DNA from: Lactuca virosa | Taxonomy: Eukaryota; Streptophyta; Magnoliopsida; Asterales; Asteraceae | Assembly: GCA_928212115.1 (NCBI GenBank) | Contig: CAKMRJ010005523.1 | Location: 99,452,736-99,516,735 of the forward strand | Length of the DNA: 64,000 nt | Reading direction: 5' to 3' | In this document: piece by piece, positions 1 to 8,621 of the stretch | Position numbering within the stretch: position 1 is the stretch's first letter | How the letters are laid out: each line of letters starts with the position of its first letter | Translations under genes and position numbers: made by a program | The notes under the pieces: model-generated | Database searches by the model: none | What the model saw: only the letters and a program-made list of their open reading frames with translations | Told to the model about the DNA's origin: nothing

Positions 1-465
1 GCAACCAGCCTATGCGCCCATTATCAAGCAAATCCAGAAGAGTCTCATCTTCTCGCTGTCAAGCGTATTTTTGGATACTTAAAGTATACACTCAATCTTG
101 GGCTTTGGTATCATCGTGACTCTAAATTTAACTTGTTTGGTTATACTAATTCTGATTATGTGGGTTGTCCTTTAGACAGAAAGATTACTTCTGGTGGATG
201 CCAACTATTGGGAAATAAATAGATAAGTTGGTCTAGCAAGAAATAGTCATCAATGACTTGTTCAACCATTGAAGCCAAATATGTCATTGCTAGTAGATGT
301 TGTGCTCAAATTATCCGGATTCAAAACCAGCTTCTTGATTATGTTTTTAAGATTTCAAAGAGTCCCATTTGTTGTGACAACAATAGTTCTATTTTTATCA
401 CTCAAAATCCAGTTCATCACTCAAAAACAAAGCATATCAAGATAAGGCATCATTTCATCAGGGAC
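1..465 (+). pseudogene. Copia pol C-terminus (RNase H), upstream half, element S
   Basis: This is the RNase H end of an old Ty1/Copia polyprotein, entering from outside the window. In frame 1 it reads through the family landmarks KRIFGYLK, LGLWYHRD, GYTNSDYVGC, RKITSGGCQ, ISWSSKK, STIEAKYV, CDNNSSI and KTKHIKIRHHFIRD, covering the acidic RNase H positions. Two in-frame TAG codons near 221 and 245 break it; the second sits where the family has Gln (CAG to TAG). At 465 the frame stops abruptly at the LTR of element A, and it resumes at 8487 after the duplicated GGGAC. Landmarks, stops and the split are seen; the SIRE/Maximus-like assignment is inferred from the third ORF downstream. Confidence 0.9.
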
Positions 466-1238
466 TGTTGGATAAGGTGTCTAAGTCCATAACTATTTCT
501 GGAATGTACTTGACCTGGTTTGGCATGGTCCATTTGGGTTGTATGGCATCATGCATTTAGATAGACTAAAATGAGAGAAATAACACTTAAGGTTTATTAA
601 TATATTATAAGTTCTAATATATTAATAATATTATTTAATTAGTATTGATCAAGAATTAATTTGGAATTAATTAAGTGATCAAAAGGAGACTAATTAAATA
701 TATAGGTTGATTGTGTCAATCATCAATACTTATATAGTGGGCTAATGCTTCATGGATTATCAAGTTGGGCTAAAACCCATAGGATGCTCCATGGAGGCTC
801 CATGGTGTTTTTGAACCCATGGATCCAAGAAATGAAGAGTCATGTCAATTAGGGTTTACATGGTGTAACCCTAATTATGACACACTATATAAGCAACATG
901 TTGTAGACCAAAATCGGCACTAGTATGAGAACAAGAGGGCATAGCCGATTTTAGAAGTGTTCTATTTCTCTCAAGGTTATTCCAAGTATATTTGGTGTTG
1001 TGTGAGGCATTTGAGGCATCACACTTGAGGTGCTAGGCTCACAAGGTTCTCAAGGAATCCAAGCAACTAAAGGTATGTATTTCTTACTATCTTTTACATT
1101 GAAAAGTTCCCCATGTATGCTAGATAGGTTATGAACCTTGGAAAATCAATTTTGCATGTATCATAGATAAAACATAGATCCAAGGTTTCTAGGGTTGCAT
1201 GTACACCATAGGAGTGTTATAATGCTCAAAACCCTACA
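466..1238 (+). repeat. 5' LTR of element A
   Basis: The repeat is 773 bp with TG...CA ends. It matches 7708-8481 almost base for base. A telobox-like inverted repeat at about 849-876 lies just upstream of the TATA box. Confidence 0.95.
886..892 (+). promoter_or_regulatory. TATA box in 5' LTR of A
   Basis: TATATAA in the context CACTATATAAG. The same box recurs at matching places in the LTRs of D, E and F, so it is the likely core promoter that sets the U3/R boundary about 30 bp downstream. Confidence 0.7.
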
Positions 1239-1239
1239 G

Positions 1240-1252
1240 TGGTATCAAAGCC
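1240..1252 (+). other. Primer binding site of A (initiator tRNA-Met)
   Basis: TGGTATCAAAGCC lies one base after the LTR. It is the complement of the plant initiator Met-tRNA 3' end with one change (usual form TGGTATCAGAGCC). It primes minus-strand cDNA in this family. Confidence 0.85.
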
Positions 1253-1321
1253 TAGGCTTGTTTGTTTGATACTTGATGCAAAATTGTGAAAAAAACTCAG
1301 TTTTTCTGCACTCTGCAGCAT

Positions 1322-1410
1322 GAACTCGCCGAGTCCATGGGAGGACTCGACGAGTCCATGAGTAAATTCATCCTTCTTGTCGAGTAGGTTCTTGCACTTG
1401 ACGAGTAGGA
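1322..1410 (+). repeat. ACTCG-N-CGAGT palindrome cluster in leader of A
   Basis: Two intact palindromes (ACTCGCCGAGT and ACTCGACGAGT) and two half sites (CGAGTAGG, GACGAGTAGG) lie shortly after the primer site. The same cluster occurs at the same place in D (25626-25715) and E (60930-61030). Confidence 0.8.
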
Positions 1411-1950
1411 TCCCCTGAATGCAGATTTTCGAGTTTTGCTGCTGGAAATGGACTAGAAACATTACCCTAAACTGTTTTGGTGTTATAAAACTTGTTTTAG
1501 ATGGTGTAATGGTTATGCTAATCCATTTTCAATAGCTATTATCAAAATTTCAAGTTTTATATGGTTTATTTATGATTCTTGAAATTGTTGATATGAACAT
1601 TCATGAACTTATGAGTTTAGAAGATCATAGGAATGATTTGTAACTTGCTTGTACGTTTAATTCTTGATCATTATGTGTTTTAATGGAATCCATAATTTGT
1701 CCTCAAGTTATGGATTACCAAAAGTCACTCTTTTAAAGTCCATTATTAAACACATAGGTTACATAAAATGAAAAGTCTCTCATTTTATTAATCCATTAAC
1801 TCATAAGTTATGAAAGATGAAAAGTTTTGAAAGTTACAAAACTTGCCCTCAAGTTTTGGAACATGTAAAGTCACTTTAAAAACTTTAGTTCCAACCCCTA
1901 GAATTTTAAAAGTTATAATTCAACCCTTATACTTTATAATATTATAAGTT

Positions 1951-1953
<3 letters not shown>

Positions 1954-2006
<53 letters not shown>
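1954..2006 (+). repeat. (AT)n microsatellite in leader of A
   Basis: About 53 bp of pure AT dinucleotide. The matching place in D is only a short ATATAT run (26269-26276), so the tract expanded in A. Confidence 0.95.
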
Positions 2007-2010
<4 letters not shown>

Positions 2011-2299
2011 AAAAACAAGTCGTTTTACCGTTAGTAGGCCTCATTCACGAAGCCGGTCTATAAGGGGGTATAAGGTTGTTGCCTATAAAATGGCAGCTTA
2101 ATGGGTGTCCACTCTCACCCACCGCTTCCTTGACTGGTGGAGGGTTGTTAGCCGAAAGGGTAGGACAAGGACTTCTAAATCTTCATTAAAAGTATGATGA
2201 AAAATAAAGTAACTAAATGTTTTATAAATTCCCAATCTTAGTTACTTTAGGAAAATGTGAATAAGGTGCTAACCCATGAAATTACACTTTGCACTTTGA

Positions 2300-2352
2300 T
2301 TAAGTCGTTAGTGGAGCGTGTGTGGTTAACCGGCACACTAACCTGGACTTAA
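2300..2352 (+). promoter_or_regulatory. Hairpin 1a of A (motif-1 loop)
   Basis: Outer stem TTAAGTC/GACTTAA and inner stem GTTAGTG/CACTAAC, separated by a 3-nt bulge, enclose a 22-nt loop centred on GTGTGGTTAACCGG. GGTTAACC is self-complementary, so two RNAs could kiss through it. Confidence 0.75.
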
Positions 2353-2371
2353 CAAGGTAGGCAAAGGGTAA

Positions 2372-2443
2372 CTTAATATTTATCAAAGTATCGATGGAGC
2401 GCGTGTGGTTAACCGGCACATCGATTGAGGTGTAAGTATTAAG
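2372..2443 (+). promoter_or_regulatory. Hairpin 1b of A (motif-1 loop, different stem)
   Basis: The loop matches hairpin 1a with one base change (GCGTGTGGTTAACCGG), but the stem is unrelated in sequence: ATCGATG/CATCGAT inside, and CTTAATATTTA/TAAGTATTAAG outside with one wobble. Confidence 0.75.
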
Positions 2444-2632
2444 GGTGCCAAGTAATTTGCATGGTTACTTCACACCTTCTTTTGTGATCCTCGGCATCCC
2501 AGTCACAAAACCTGAAGGGCACACTCGAGATTGAAACATGTCATTGAAAAGTTCAATGAATCTCAAAGAATCTAGGAGTTTCAAAAACCAATTAAAACCT
2601 AATAATTCATTTCGTTTTTCATGGTGGAAATT

Positions 2633-2650
2633 GGTGAATCGTCATTCACC
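2633..2650 (+). promoter_or_regulatory. Small hairpin with CGTC loop (A)
   Basis: GGTGAAT-CGTC-ATTCACC forms a perfect 7-bp stem. In D one arm base changes to give a wobble (ATTCGCC). In E both arms change together (GGTAAAT and ATTTACC), a true compensatory pair. Confidence 0.75.
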
Positions 2651-2658
2651 TACCTTCA

Positions 2659-2709
2659 AATATTTTATAGCTTGGATTACGGCATCCCTCTTCTAAGTTA
2701 TAAAATATT
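2659..2709 (+). promoter_or_regulatory. Hairpin 2 of A (motif-2 loop)
   Basis: Stem AATATTTTATA/TATAAAATATT is 11 bp and perfect, followed by CTTGG/CTAAG with one wobble. It closes the 17-nt loop ATTACGGCATCCCTCTT. The same loop recurs in D and E on changed stems. Confidence 0.75.
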
Positions 2710-2798
2710 GTGTTGGGTCCTATCCTTAATATTACATTTGGGTGTTTTATTAAGGACTATCTTTATATCTAATCTAAACTTGTCTTTCTTCTTTTCAG

Positions 2799-3830
2799 AT
2801 GTCTTCCAACAATGCTGCTTTTGGCTCAAACCCTACCGGCTCCTTCTCTCTCATGAAACTTTGTGGGAGATTCATCTTCGATGGATCCAACTTTATGGAT
2901 TGGATCAGGAATATCAGGATGGTCACTCGGTATGAGGACAATGAATATGTCCTCGACAAGGAGCTTAAAGAACTCGAGCCGTCTGCTACTCCTGAGGAGA
3001 TCGTTGAATATCAGGCCCATGAAAGAGATGCTACCAAAGTGGCATGCATCATGTTGGCCACTATGACAGCCGAACTCCAAAAGTCCTATGAGGACTACTA
3101 TCCTTTTGAGATGCACTAGGATTTGATGGACCGCTACCATCAGAGTGCTCGTCAAGAGTGATATGAGATCATCTCCTCCATGATAACAACCAGGATGAAG
3201 GATGGTGAACCCATCACGGGCCACATGCAGAAAATGGAAAGGTATGTGGACCGTTTGCTGAAACTGAATGTGAACTTCCCAGAGGAATTGGCAATTGATA
3301 TCATTTTGCACTCTCTACCTTCGTGTTATGATCAATTCTGCATGACATACCACATGAACAAGGAGGAAGTTACACTCAGCAAACTTCAAGGACTTCTAAA
3401 GACCGCATAAAGAGGTCTTAAAGGTAAGTCGGTTGTTACTAATCCTACTCCTACCGCGGCCCCTGTCTTGGCAATCGAGCAAGGCAAAGGAAAGAAGAGG
3501 AAGAGCCATTCGAAGGGTACCAAGGGAATGTCCCTTGATGGCTCCTCTTCAAGTGGAACCAAGAAAGGTTTCGTCACTCCTTCTGCTAACCCAAAAGAGG
3601 CTGAATGCTTCTATTGCCATGAAAAGTCGCACTGGAAGCGAAACTCCCCAAAGTACCAGCAAGATGTTAAGGATGGGAAAGTAAAACCCAACCATGCAGG
3701 TATTTACACTATATTGTCTAATAACTCACCCTATTCTAATTCTTGGGTCCTTGATACAGGTTGTGGTATTCACATATGTTGTGATTTGCAAGGACTAAGA
3801 ATAAGTGAGAATGTGGAGCATGGAAAGTAA
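2799..3830 (+). pseudogene. Gag and protease region of A, broken
   Basis: The Gag polyprotein packages element RNA into cytoplasmic particles. It starts MSSNNAAFG and continues in one frame to 3830. A Copia gag core (LCGRFIFDGSNFMDWIRNIR; later MERYVDRLLKLNV, LHSLPSCYDQF) is followed by a basic linker, a CCHC zinc knuckle at about 3603-3650 (CFYCHEKSHWKR; the fourth Cys position reads Ser) and the protease motif WVLDTGCG near 3746-3769. In-frame stops lie at 3117-3119, about 3160 and 3408-3410. Each fits a C-to-T change of a Gln or Arg codon (CAG, CGA, CAA). The frame shifts at about 3828 into the integrase frame. I see no alternative identity. Confidence 0.9.
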
Positions 3831-3832
3831 AC

Positions 3833-4989
3833 TTGATCATGGGAAATAGGAAACTTACACCTGTCACCAAGATTGGAGTTTATTCTTTGTTGCTAAGTAG
3901 TGGGTTAACATTAGATTTGAATAAATGTTGTTATTCGCATGAAATGGCAAGAAATATTATTTCCTTTCATGGTTTGTACAAACAAGGTTTTACCTTTTCA
4001 TTTGACAATGATAGTGGTGGTATTAATGCTTTCTTTAATAATGTTCTTTATTTTAAAGCATTACCTTGTGATGGTGTGTATGAAACTATGTCGGTTGTAG
4101 ATAACCTAGGAAATAATGTATTGTGTATCGATTCTTCCACCAGTTTGGATAAAGAATCATTATGGCATTTTTGTCTTGGACATGTAAGCAAGAAACGCAT
4201 AGGCCAACTCCAAAAGGATGGAGTCTTGGAGTCATTTGACATAAAATCAGATGATAGTTGTGAATCTTGTTTACTTGGGAAAATGACAAAGTCACCCTTC
4301 ACTGGTACTTGTGCTAGGGGTGAGGGTTTGTTGGACCTCATACATACTGATGTGTGTGGACCTTTCAGAACCGCCACAAGAGATGCTAACCACTTCTATG
4401 TGACTTTTACTGATGATTTTAGTAGATATGGATATGTCTACTTAATCAAGCATAAGTTAGAGACCTTTGAAAGATTCAAAGAGTTCAAACAGGAAGTGGA
4501 GAATCAGTTGGGCAGGAACATTAAGATGCTTCGATCCGATCGAGGTGGTGAGTATCCTAGTACAGAGTTCCTTGACTATCTTAAGGAATGTGGGATTTTC
4601 TCACAATTGACACCTCCTAGGACACCACAGCTTAATGGTGTGGCTGAGAGGCGCAATCGAACCTTGTTGGATATGGTTCGATCCATGATGAGTCGAGCTT
4701 CGCTACCAATCTCATTTTGGGGGTATGCCTTAGAGACTGCCACCCATATCCTTAATCTAGTCCCTACAAAGAAGGTTGCCAAAACACCTCATGAGATGTG
4801 GACTGGAAAAGTTCCCAATCTGGACCACATCAAGATTTGGGGTTGCGAGGCTTTTGTGAGTCACGAGTCTCACGATAAGCTCAAACCTCGAAGTGAGAGG
4901 TGTATTTTCATCGGCTACCCATAGAGATACTTTGGTTACCTCTTCTACAGACCCAGTGATAATGTAGTCTTTGTAGCAAGGAGAGGAGT

Positions 4990-5029
<40 letters not shown>

Positions 5030-5030
5030 T
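3833..5030 (+). pseudogene. Copia integrase of A, broken
   Basis: Integrase inserts the cDNA into the host genome. A pre-integrase zinc region (LWHFCLGHVSKKR ... CESCLLGKM, HHCC-type) occupies about 4157-4290. The catalytic core follows: LIHTDVCGPF with the first Asp, MLRSDRGGEYP with the second Asp, and LNGVAERRNRTL with the Glu, so all three catalytic acids are present. The tail WGCEAFVSHESHDKLKPR ... CIFIGYP is typical of Copia. A TAG stop is at 4922-4924, and the expanded GA tract at 4993-5024 throws the frame from 2 to 1. The core is intact but cut off from the rest of the polyprotein at both ends. Confidence 0.92.
4993..5024 (+). repeat. (GA)n expansion inside pol of A
   Basis: Sixteen GA units lie in the linker between integrase and reverse transcriptase. 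It encodes an Arg-Glu run in the upstream frame and changes frame afterwards, so it is a likely slippage mutation. Confidence 0.85.
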
Positions 5031-6852
5031 AAGCCAAGGAAACAGTGGGAGGCAAATTGATCTTGAAGAAATTCAAGAGTCAAGTGGTGAAGGGACCTCA
5101 AACCCTAGCAACAAACCTGAGGAGGAAACTCCTGTTGATCCGACAGAAGAGTCTGTACCTCTGAGGCGTTCCACGAGAGTTAGGAATGCACTTGAGCATT
5201 ACTATGGTTTCCATATTACTGCGGAAGGTGATACACTTATCAGTGATAGCACACTGGTGAGTTTGGATGAACCTAACAGCTACACGGAAGCCATGGAAGG
5301 CCCTAAGGCCGCTAAATGGAAAGAGGCTATGGACAGCAAGATGCAATCCATGTATGACAATCAAGTTTGGAACTTGGTTGACAATGTACCAGGTCGTAAG
5401 ACAGTCGGGTGCAAATGGATCTTCAATAAGAAGACCGACATGGATGGTAATGTACACACTTATAAGGCGCGACTGGTAGCAAAGGGCTTTTCTCAAACTC
5501 CGGGAGTTGATTATGATGAAACCTTTTCACCAGTAGCGAAGATTAAGTCTATTAGGGTTATGCTAGCCATTGCTGCATTTCATGACTATGAAATATGGCA
5601 AATGGATGTCAAAACCACTTTCCTTAATGGTAAGTTGGCTGAGGATGTTTACATGAGTCAGCCAGAGGGTTTTGTCAGTACAGAGTACCCTAATAGAGTG
5701 TGTAAGCTTGAGAAATCCATCTATGGATTGAAACAAGCACCTCGTAGATGGATTCTTTGTTTTGATGAGAAGGTCAAAGAGTTTAGCTTTTCGAGGAGTG
5801 AAGATGAATCTTGTGTATATGTCAAGGCTAGTGGGAGTATAGGCAGCTTTTTGGTATTGTATGTGGGTTACATACTACTCATAGGAAATGACATACCAAC
5901 TCTGCAGGAAGTGAAGACCTGGCTTGGGATGTGTTTCGTTATGAAGGACCTTGGTGAAGCTGCCTATATCCTAGGGATAAGGATTTTGAGAGACAGGAGT
6001 AAAAGACTAATTGGACTTAGTCAGAGTACTTACTTGGATAAGGTGCTGAATAGGTTCAGCATGCAGAATTCCAAGAAAGGAGAGTTACCAATCCAGAGTA
6101 ACGCCAGACTGAGTAAGACTCAGAGCCCGAGTACAGAGGCTGAGATAGCTGAGATGAGTCGAGTACCTTATGCTTCCGTTGTAGGCTCGATCATGTATGC
6201 TATGACTTGTACTCGTCCTGATGTGGCCTTTGCACTGAGCATGGTCAGCCGATATCAAGGGAACCCTGGCAAGGCTCACTGGACTGCGGTAAAGAACATT
6301 CTCAAGTACATGCGGAGGACTAAGGACTGGGTCCTTACCCTCGGTAGGAGTGATGACCTGAGAGTATTAGGGTATAGTGATGCTAGCTTCCAGACTGATA
6401 GGGATAATTTCCGCTCTCAGTCAGGCTGGGTCTTTACCTTAAACGGAGGAGCAATTTCTTGGAAAAGTTCCAAGTAGGAGACAGTGGCTGATTCAACTTG
6501 CGAATCAGAGTATATAGCGGCAATCGAGGCAGCAAAGGAGGCTATACGGCTAAAGAACTACATTGGAGACCTTGGGGTTGTACCAGCTATAAAGGAGCCT
6601 ATGGAGATTTTCTGTGATAGTGAAAGTGCAGTTGCCTTAGCCAAGGAACCAAGGGATCACGGGAGATCCAGACACATCGTCAAAAAATACCATTTCATCA
6701 GACATCGAATAGAAGAAGGACTCCTCGTTGCAAAGAGGGTATCATCGGATGAGAACCCGGCAGATCCCCTCACGAAGGGACTGGGCAGGGTTAAACATCT
6801 CCAGCTTGCGAGGCGCATAGGGCTGAAGGATAATATTAGTTTTAGTAGTTAG
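5025..6852 (+). pseudogene. Copia reverse transcriptase-RNase H of A, active site altered
   Basis: Frame 1 carries the charged linker (PLRRSTRVRNALEHYYGF) and then the reverse transcriptase landmarks: WKEAMDSKMQSM, VGCKWIFNKKTD, YKARLVAKGFSQ, DETFSPVAKI, QMDVKTTFLNG and KLEKSIYGLKQAPR. The catalytic YVDD motif reads YVGY near 5859-5870; GGT TAC replaces the GAT GAC kept in element F, so both active-site Asp residues are lost. RNase H follows (GYSDASFQTD, STCESEYIAA, FCDSESAVALA, KKYHFIRHRIE, NPADPLTKGL) to the stop at 6850-6852. A TAG at 6475-6477 replaces the Gln codon still present in F. This copy would be inactive even without the stops. Confidence 0.93.
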
Positions 6853-7707
6853 ATAGCTTTGAAATGTGTAAAGTGTAATTGACATTTGATGATGAATAAA
6901 AGTTGTGTTTATTTATGAGTAAAGTGTTGCTATCTTTTGTCAATCATTTACTATCGTTTCATTTTGCATGTTTTGACTTCCAGAATAATTATGTTGTTGT
7001 ATTTCATATTATTCAAATTCTCCACAGTCGGTCATATGTTGGAAGTAGATATGAATCAAGACTGTCATGGGTTGGCTTGTAGATGTCCAAGGTACTGGAC
7101 ATAGCAAAGTGTTGCTACAACACTCATGAGTGCTCATAAGTTCTGAGTATTGGATTCAACCCACGCTAGCTGGTATCACTTCATGGAATTTATCTCGAGT
7201 GATCGCAAGACGGTAATATCATATAAGTCTTCAAACCTAGAGATATGACTTGTTGCCTATGAGTTGGTTATGCATTGATTGTACGAAAACGCATTGGTAA
7301 CTCAATTTTATAAAACGTGCCTTTGTGTATGATTCAACAAGTAGTAGAACAAGCATATGAGTCGAAGTTTATCTGTTCCTTCTTGGATTAGAAGCGATAT
7401 ATGGGCCCCTCGATGATTTTGTGTTGACCCATGTACCGGGCCCGATCAGAACTAAGTTGATGTGTTCAATTAAGTTCTATGTCAAACAAATCGGAAATCG
7501 GGAAACAAACTGCTGGACAATAAGTAAGACATTGTTCCATTTATTTGTCCGGCTGATATCTAGAACAGAGGATTATATGATCACTTATCTTAAATGGCGT
7601 ATCATCATCATCTCAATTTCGTGAGACCTTGAAAGAGCTACGATTGATGATCGGTTCCTGAAGTCATACTTGCAGTTATAGTTATTAGACTTATCCAAGT
7701 GGGAGAC
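6853..7707 (+). other. 3' untranslated interior and polypurine tract of A
   Basis: No ORF. The segment is conserved with D (about 30960-31739) and, in reverse, with F (57618-58450), including the tract AAGTGGGAGAC at 7697-7707 that primes plus-strand DNA. Confidence 0.8.
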
Positions 7708-8481
7708 TGTTGGATAAGGTGTCTAAGTCCATAACTATTTATGGTATGTACTTGACCCGGTTTGGCATGGTCCATTTGGGTTGCATGGCATCATGCATTT
7801 GGATAGACTAAAATGAGAGAAATAACACTTAAGGTTTATTAATATATTATAAGTTCTAATATATTAATAATATTATTTAATTAGTATTGATCAAGAATTA
7901 ATTTGGAATTAATTAAGTGATCAAAAGGAGACTAAATAAATATATGGGTTGATTGTGTAAATCATCCATACATATATAGTGGGCTAATGCTTCATGGATT
8001 ATCAAGTTGGGCTAAAACCCATAGGATGCTCCATGGAGGCTCCATGGTGTTTTTGAACCCATGGATCCAAGAAATGAAGAGTCATGTCAATTAGGGTTTA
8101 CATGGCGTAACCCTAATTATGACACACTATATAAGCAACATGTTGTAGACCAAAATCGGCACTAGTATGAGAACAAGAGGGCATAGCCGATTTTAGAAGT
8201 GTTCTATTTCTCTCAAGGTTATTCCAAGTGTATTTGGTGTTGTGTGAGACATTTGAGGCATCACACTTGAGGTGCTAGGCTCACAAGGTTCTTAAGGAAT
8301 CCAAGCAACTAAAGGTATGTATTTTTTACTATCTTTTACATTGAAAAGTTCCCCATGTATGCTAGATAGGTTATGAACCTTGGAAAATCAATTTTTCATG
8401 TATCATAGATAAAACATAGATCCAAGGTTTCTAGGGTTGCATGTACACCATAGGAGTGTTAGAATCCTCAAAACCCCTACA
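7708..8481 (+). repeat. 3' LTR of element A
   Basis: The repeat is 774 bp, TG...CA, with TATATAA at 8128-8134. It ends in CCCTACA and is followed directly by the GGGAC duplication. Confidence 0.95.
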
Positions 8482-8621
8482 GGGACAACGTGCAAAAAGG
8501 AAAGATTGAGCTGATGTACATTCCAACGAACAATCAACTCGATGATATCTTCACCAACCCCCTGGATGAACAAAAGATAGTGTTTTTCACTGATGAATTT
8601 GGATTGCTCTCTATGTCATGA
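8482..8621 (+). pseudogene. Copia pol C-terminus, downstream half, element S
   Basis: After the duplicated GGGAC the RNase H reading frame of S resumes exactly where element A interrupted it. NVQKGKIELMYIP and DDIFTNPLDEQK are the usual Copia polyprotein ending, and the stop is TGA at 8619-8621. The fit of frame and duplication shows the break was a clean retrotransposon insertion, not a rearrangement. Confidence 0.9.

Larger units (their letters stand above)
2028..2755 (+). promoter_or_regulatory. Conserved structured leader of A
   Basis: This non-coding block between primer site and gag is conserved with D (26284-27030) and E (61783-62500). It contains several complementary segments: TAGGCC with GGTCTA around 2036-2060, CCACC with GGTGG around 2119-2142, and the four hairpins listed separately. 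Stem bases differ between A, D and E but pairing is kept by compensating changes or G-U wobbles, which points to selection on RNA. The function is unknown; position suggests packaging, dimerisation or translation control. Confidence 0.7.
466..8481 (+). mobile_element. Element A: Ty1/Copia LTR retrotransposon, complete but coding-dead
   Basis: Both LTRs start TGTTGGATAAGG and end in CA, and the element is flanked by GGGAC at 461-465 and 8482-8486. Order: 5' LTR, tRNA-Met primer site, long structured leader, Gag-protease, integrase, reverse transcriptase-RNase H, polypurine tract, 3' LTR; that order (INT before RT) defines Copia. By eye the LTRs differ at about 19 of 774 positions, roughly 97.5 percent identity. 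The reading frame is broken by several stops and two frame changes, and the reverse transcriptase active site is altered, so this copy cannot move by itself. It shares termini, leader and 3' end with D, E and F. Confidence 0.96.

Noticed and set aside
1240..1252. tRNA-like sequence
   Set aside because: Only the 13-nt primer complement is present here and at the other primer sites; no cloverleaf follows.
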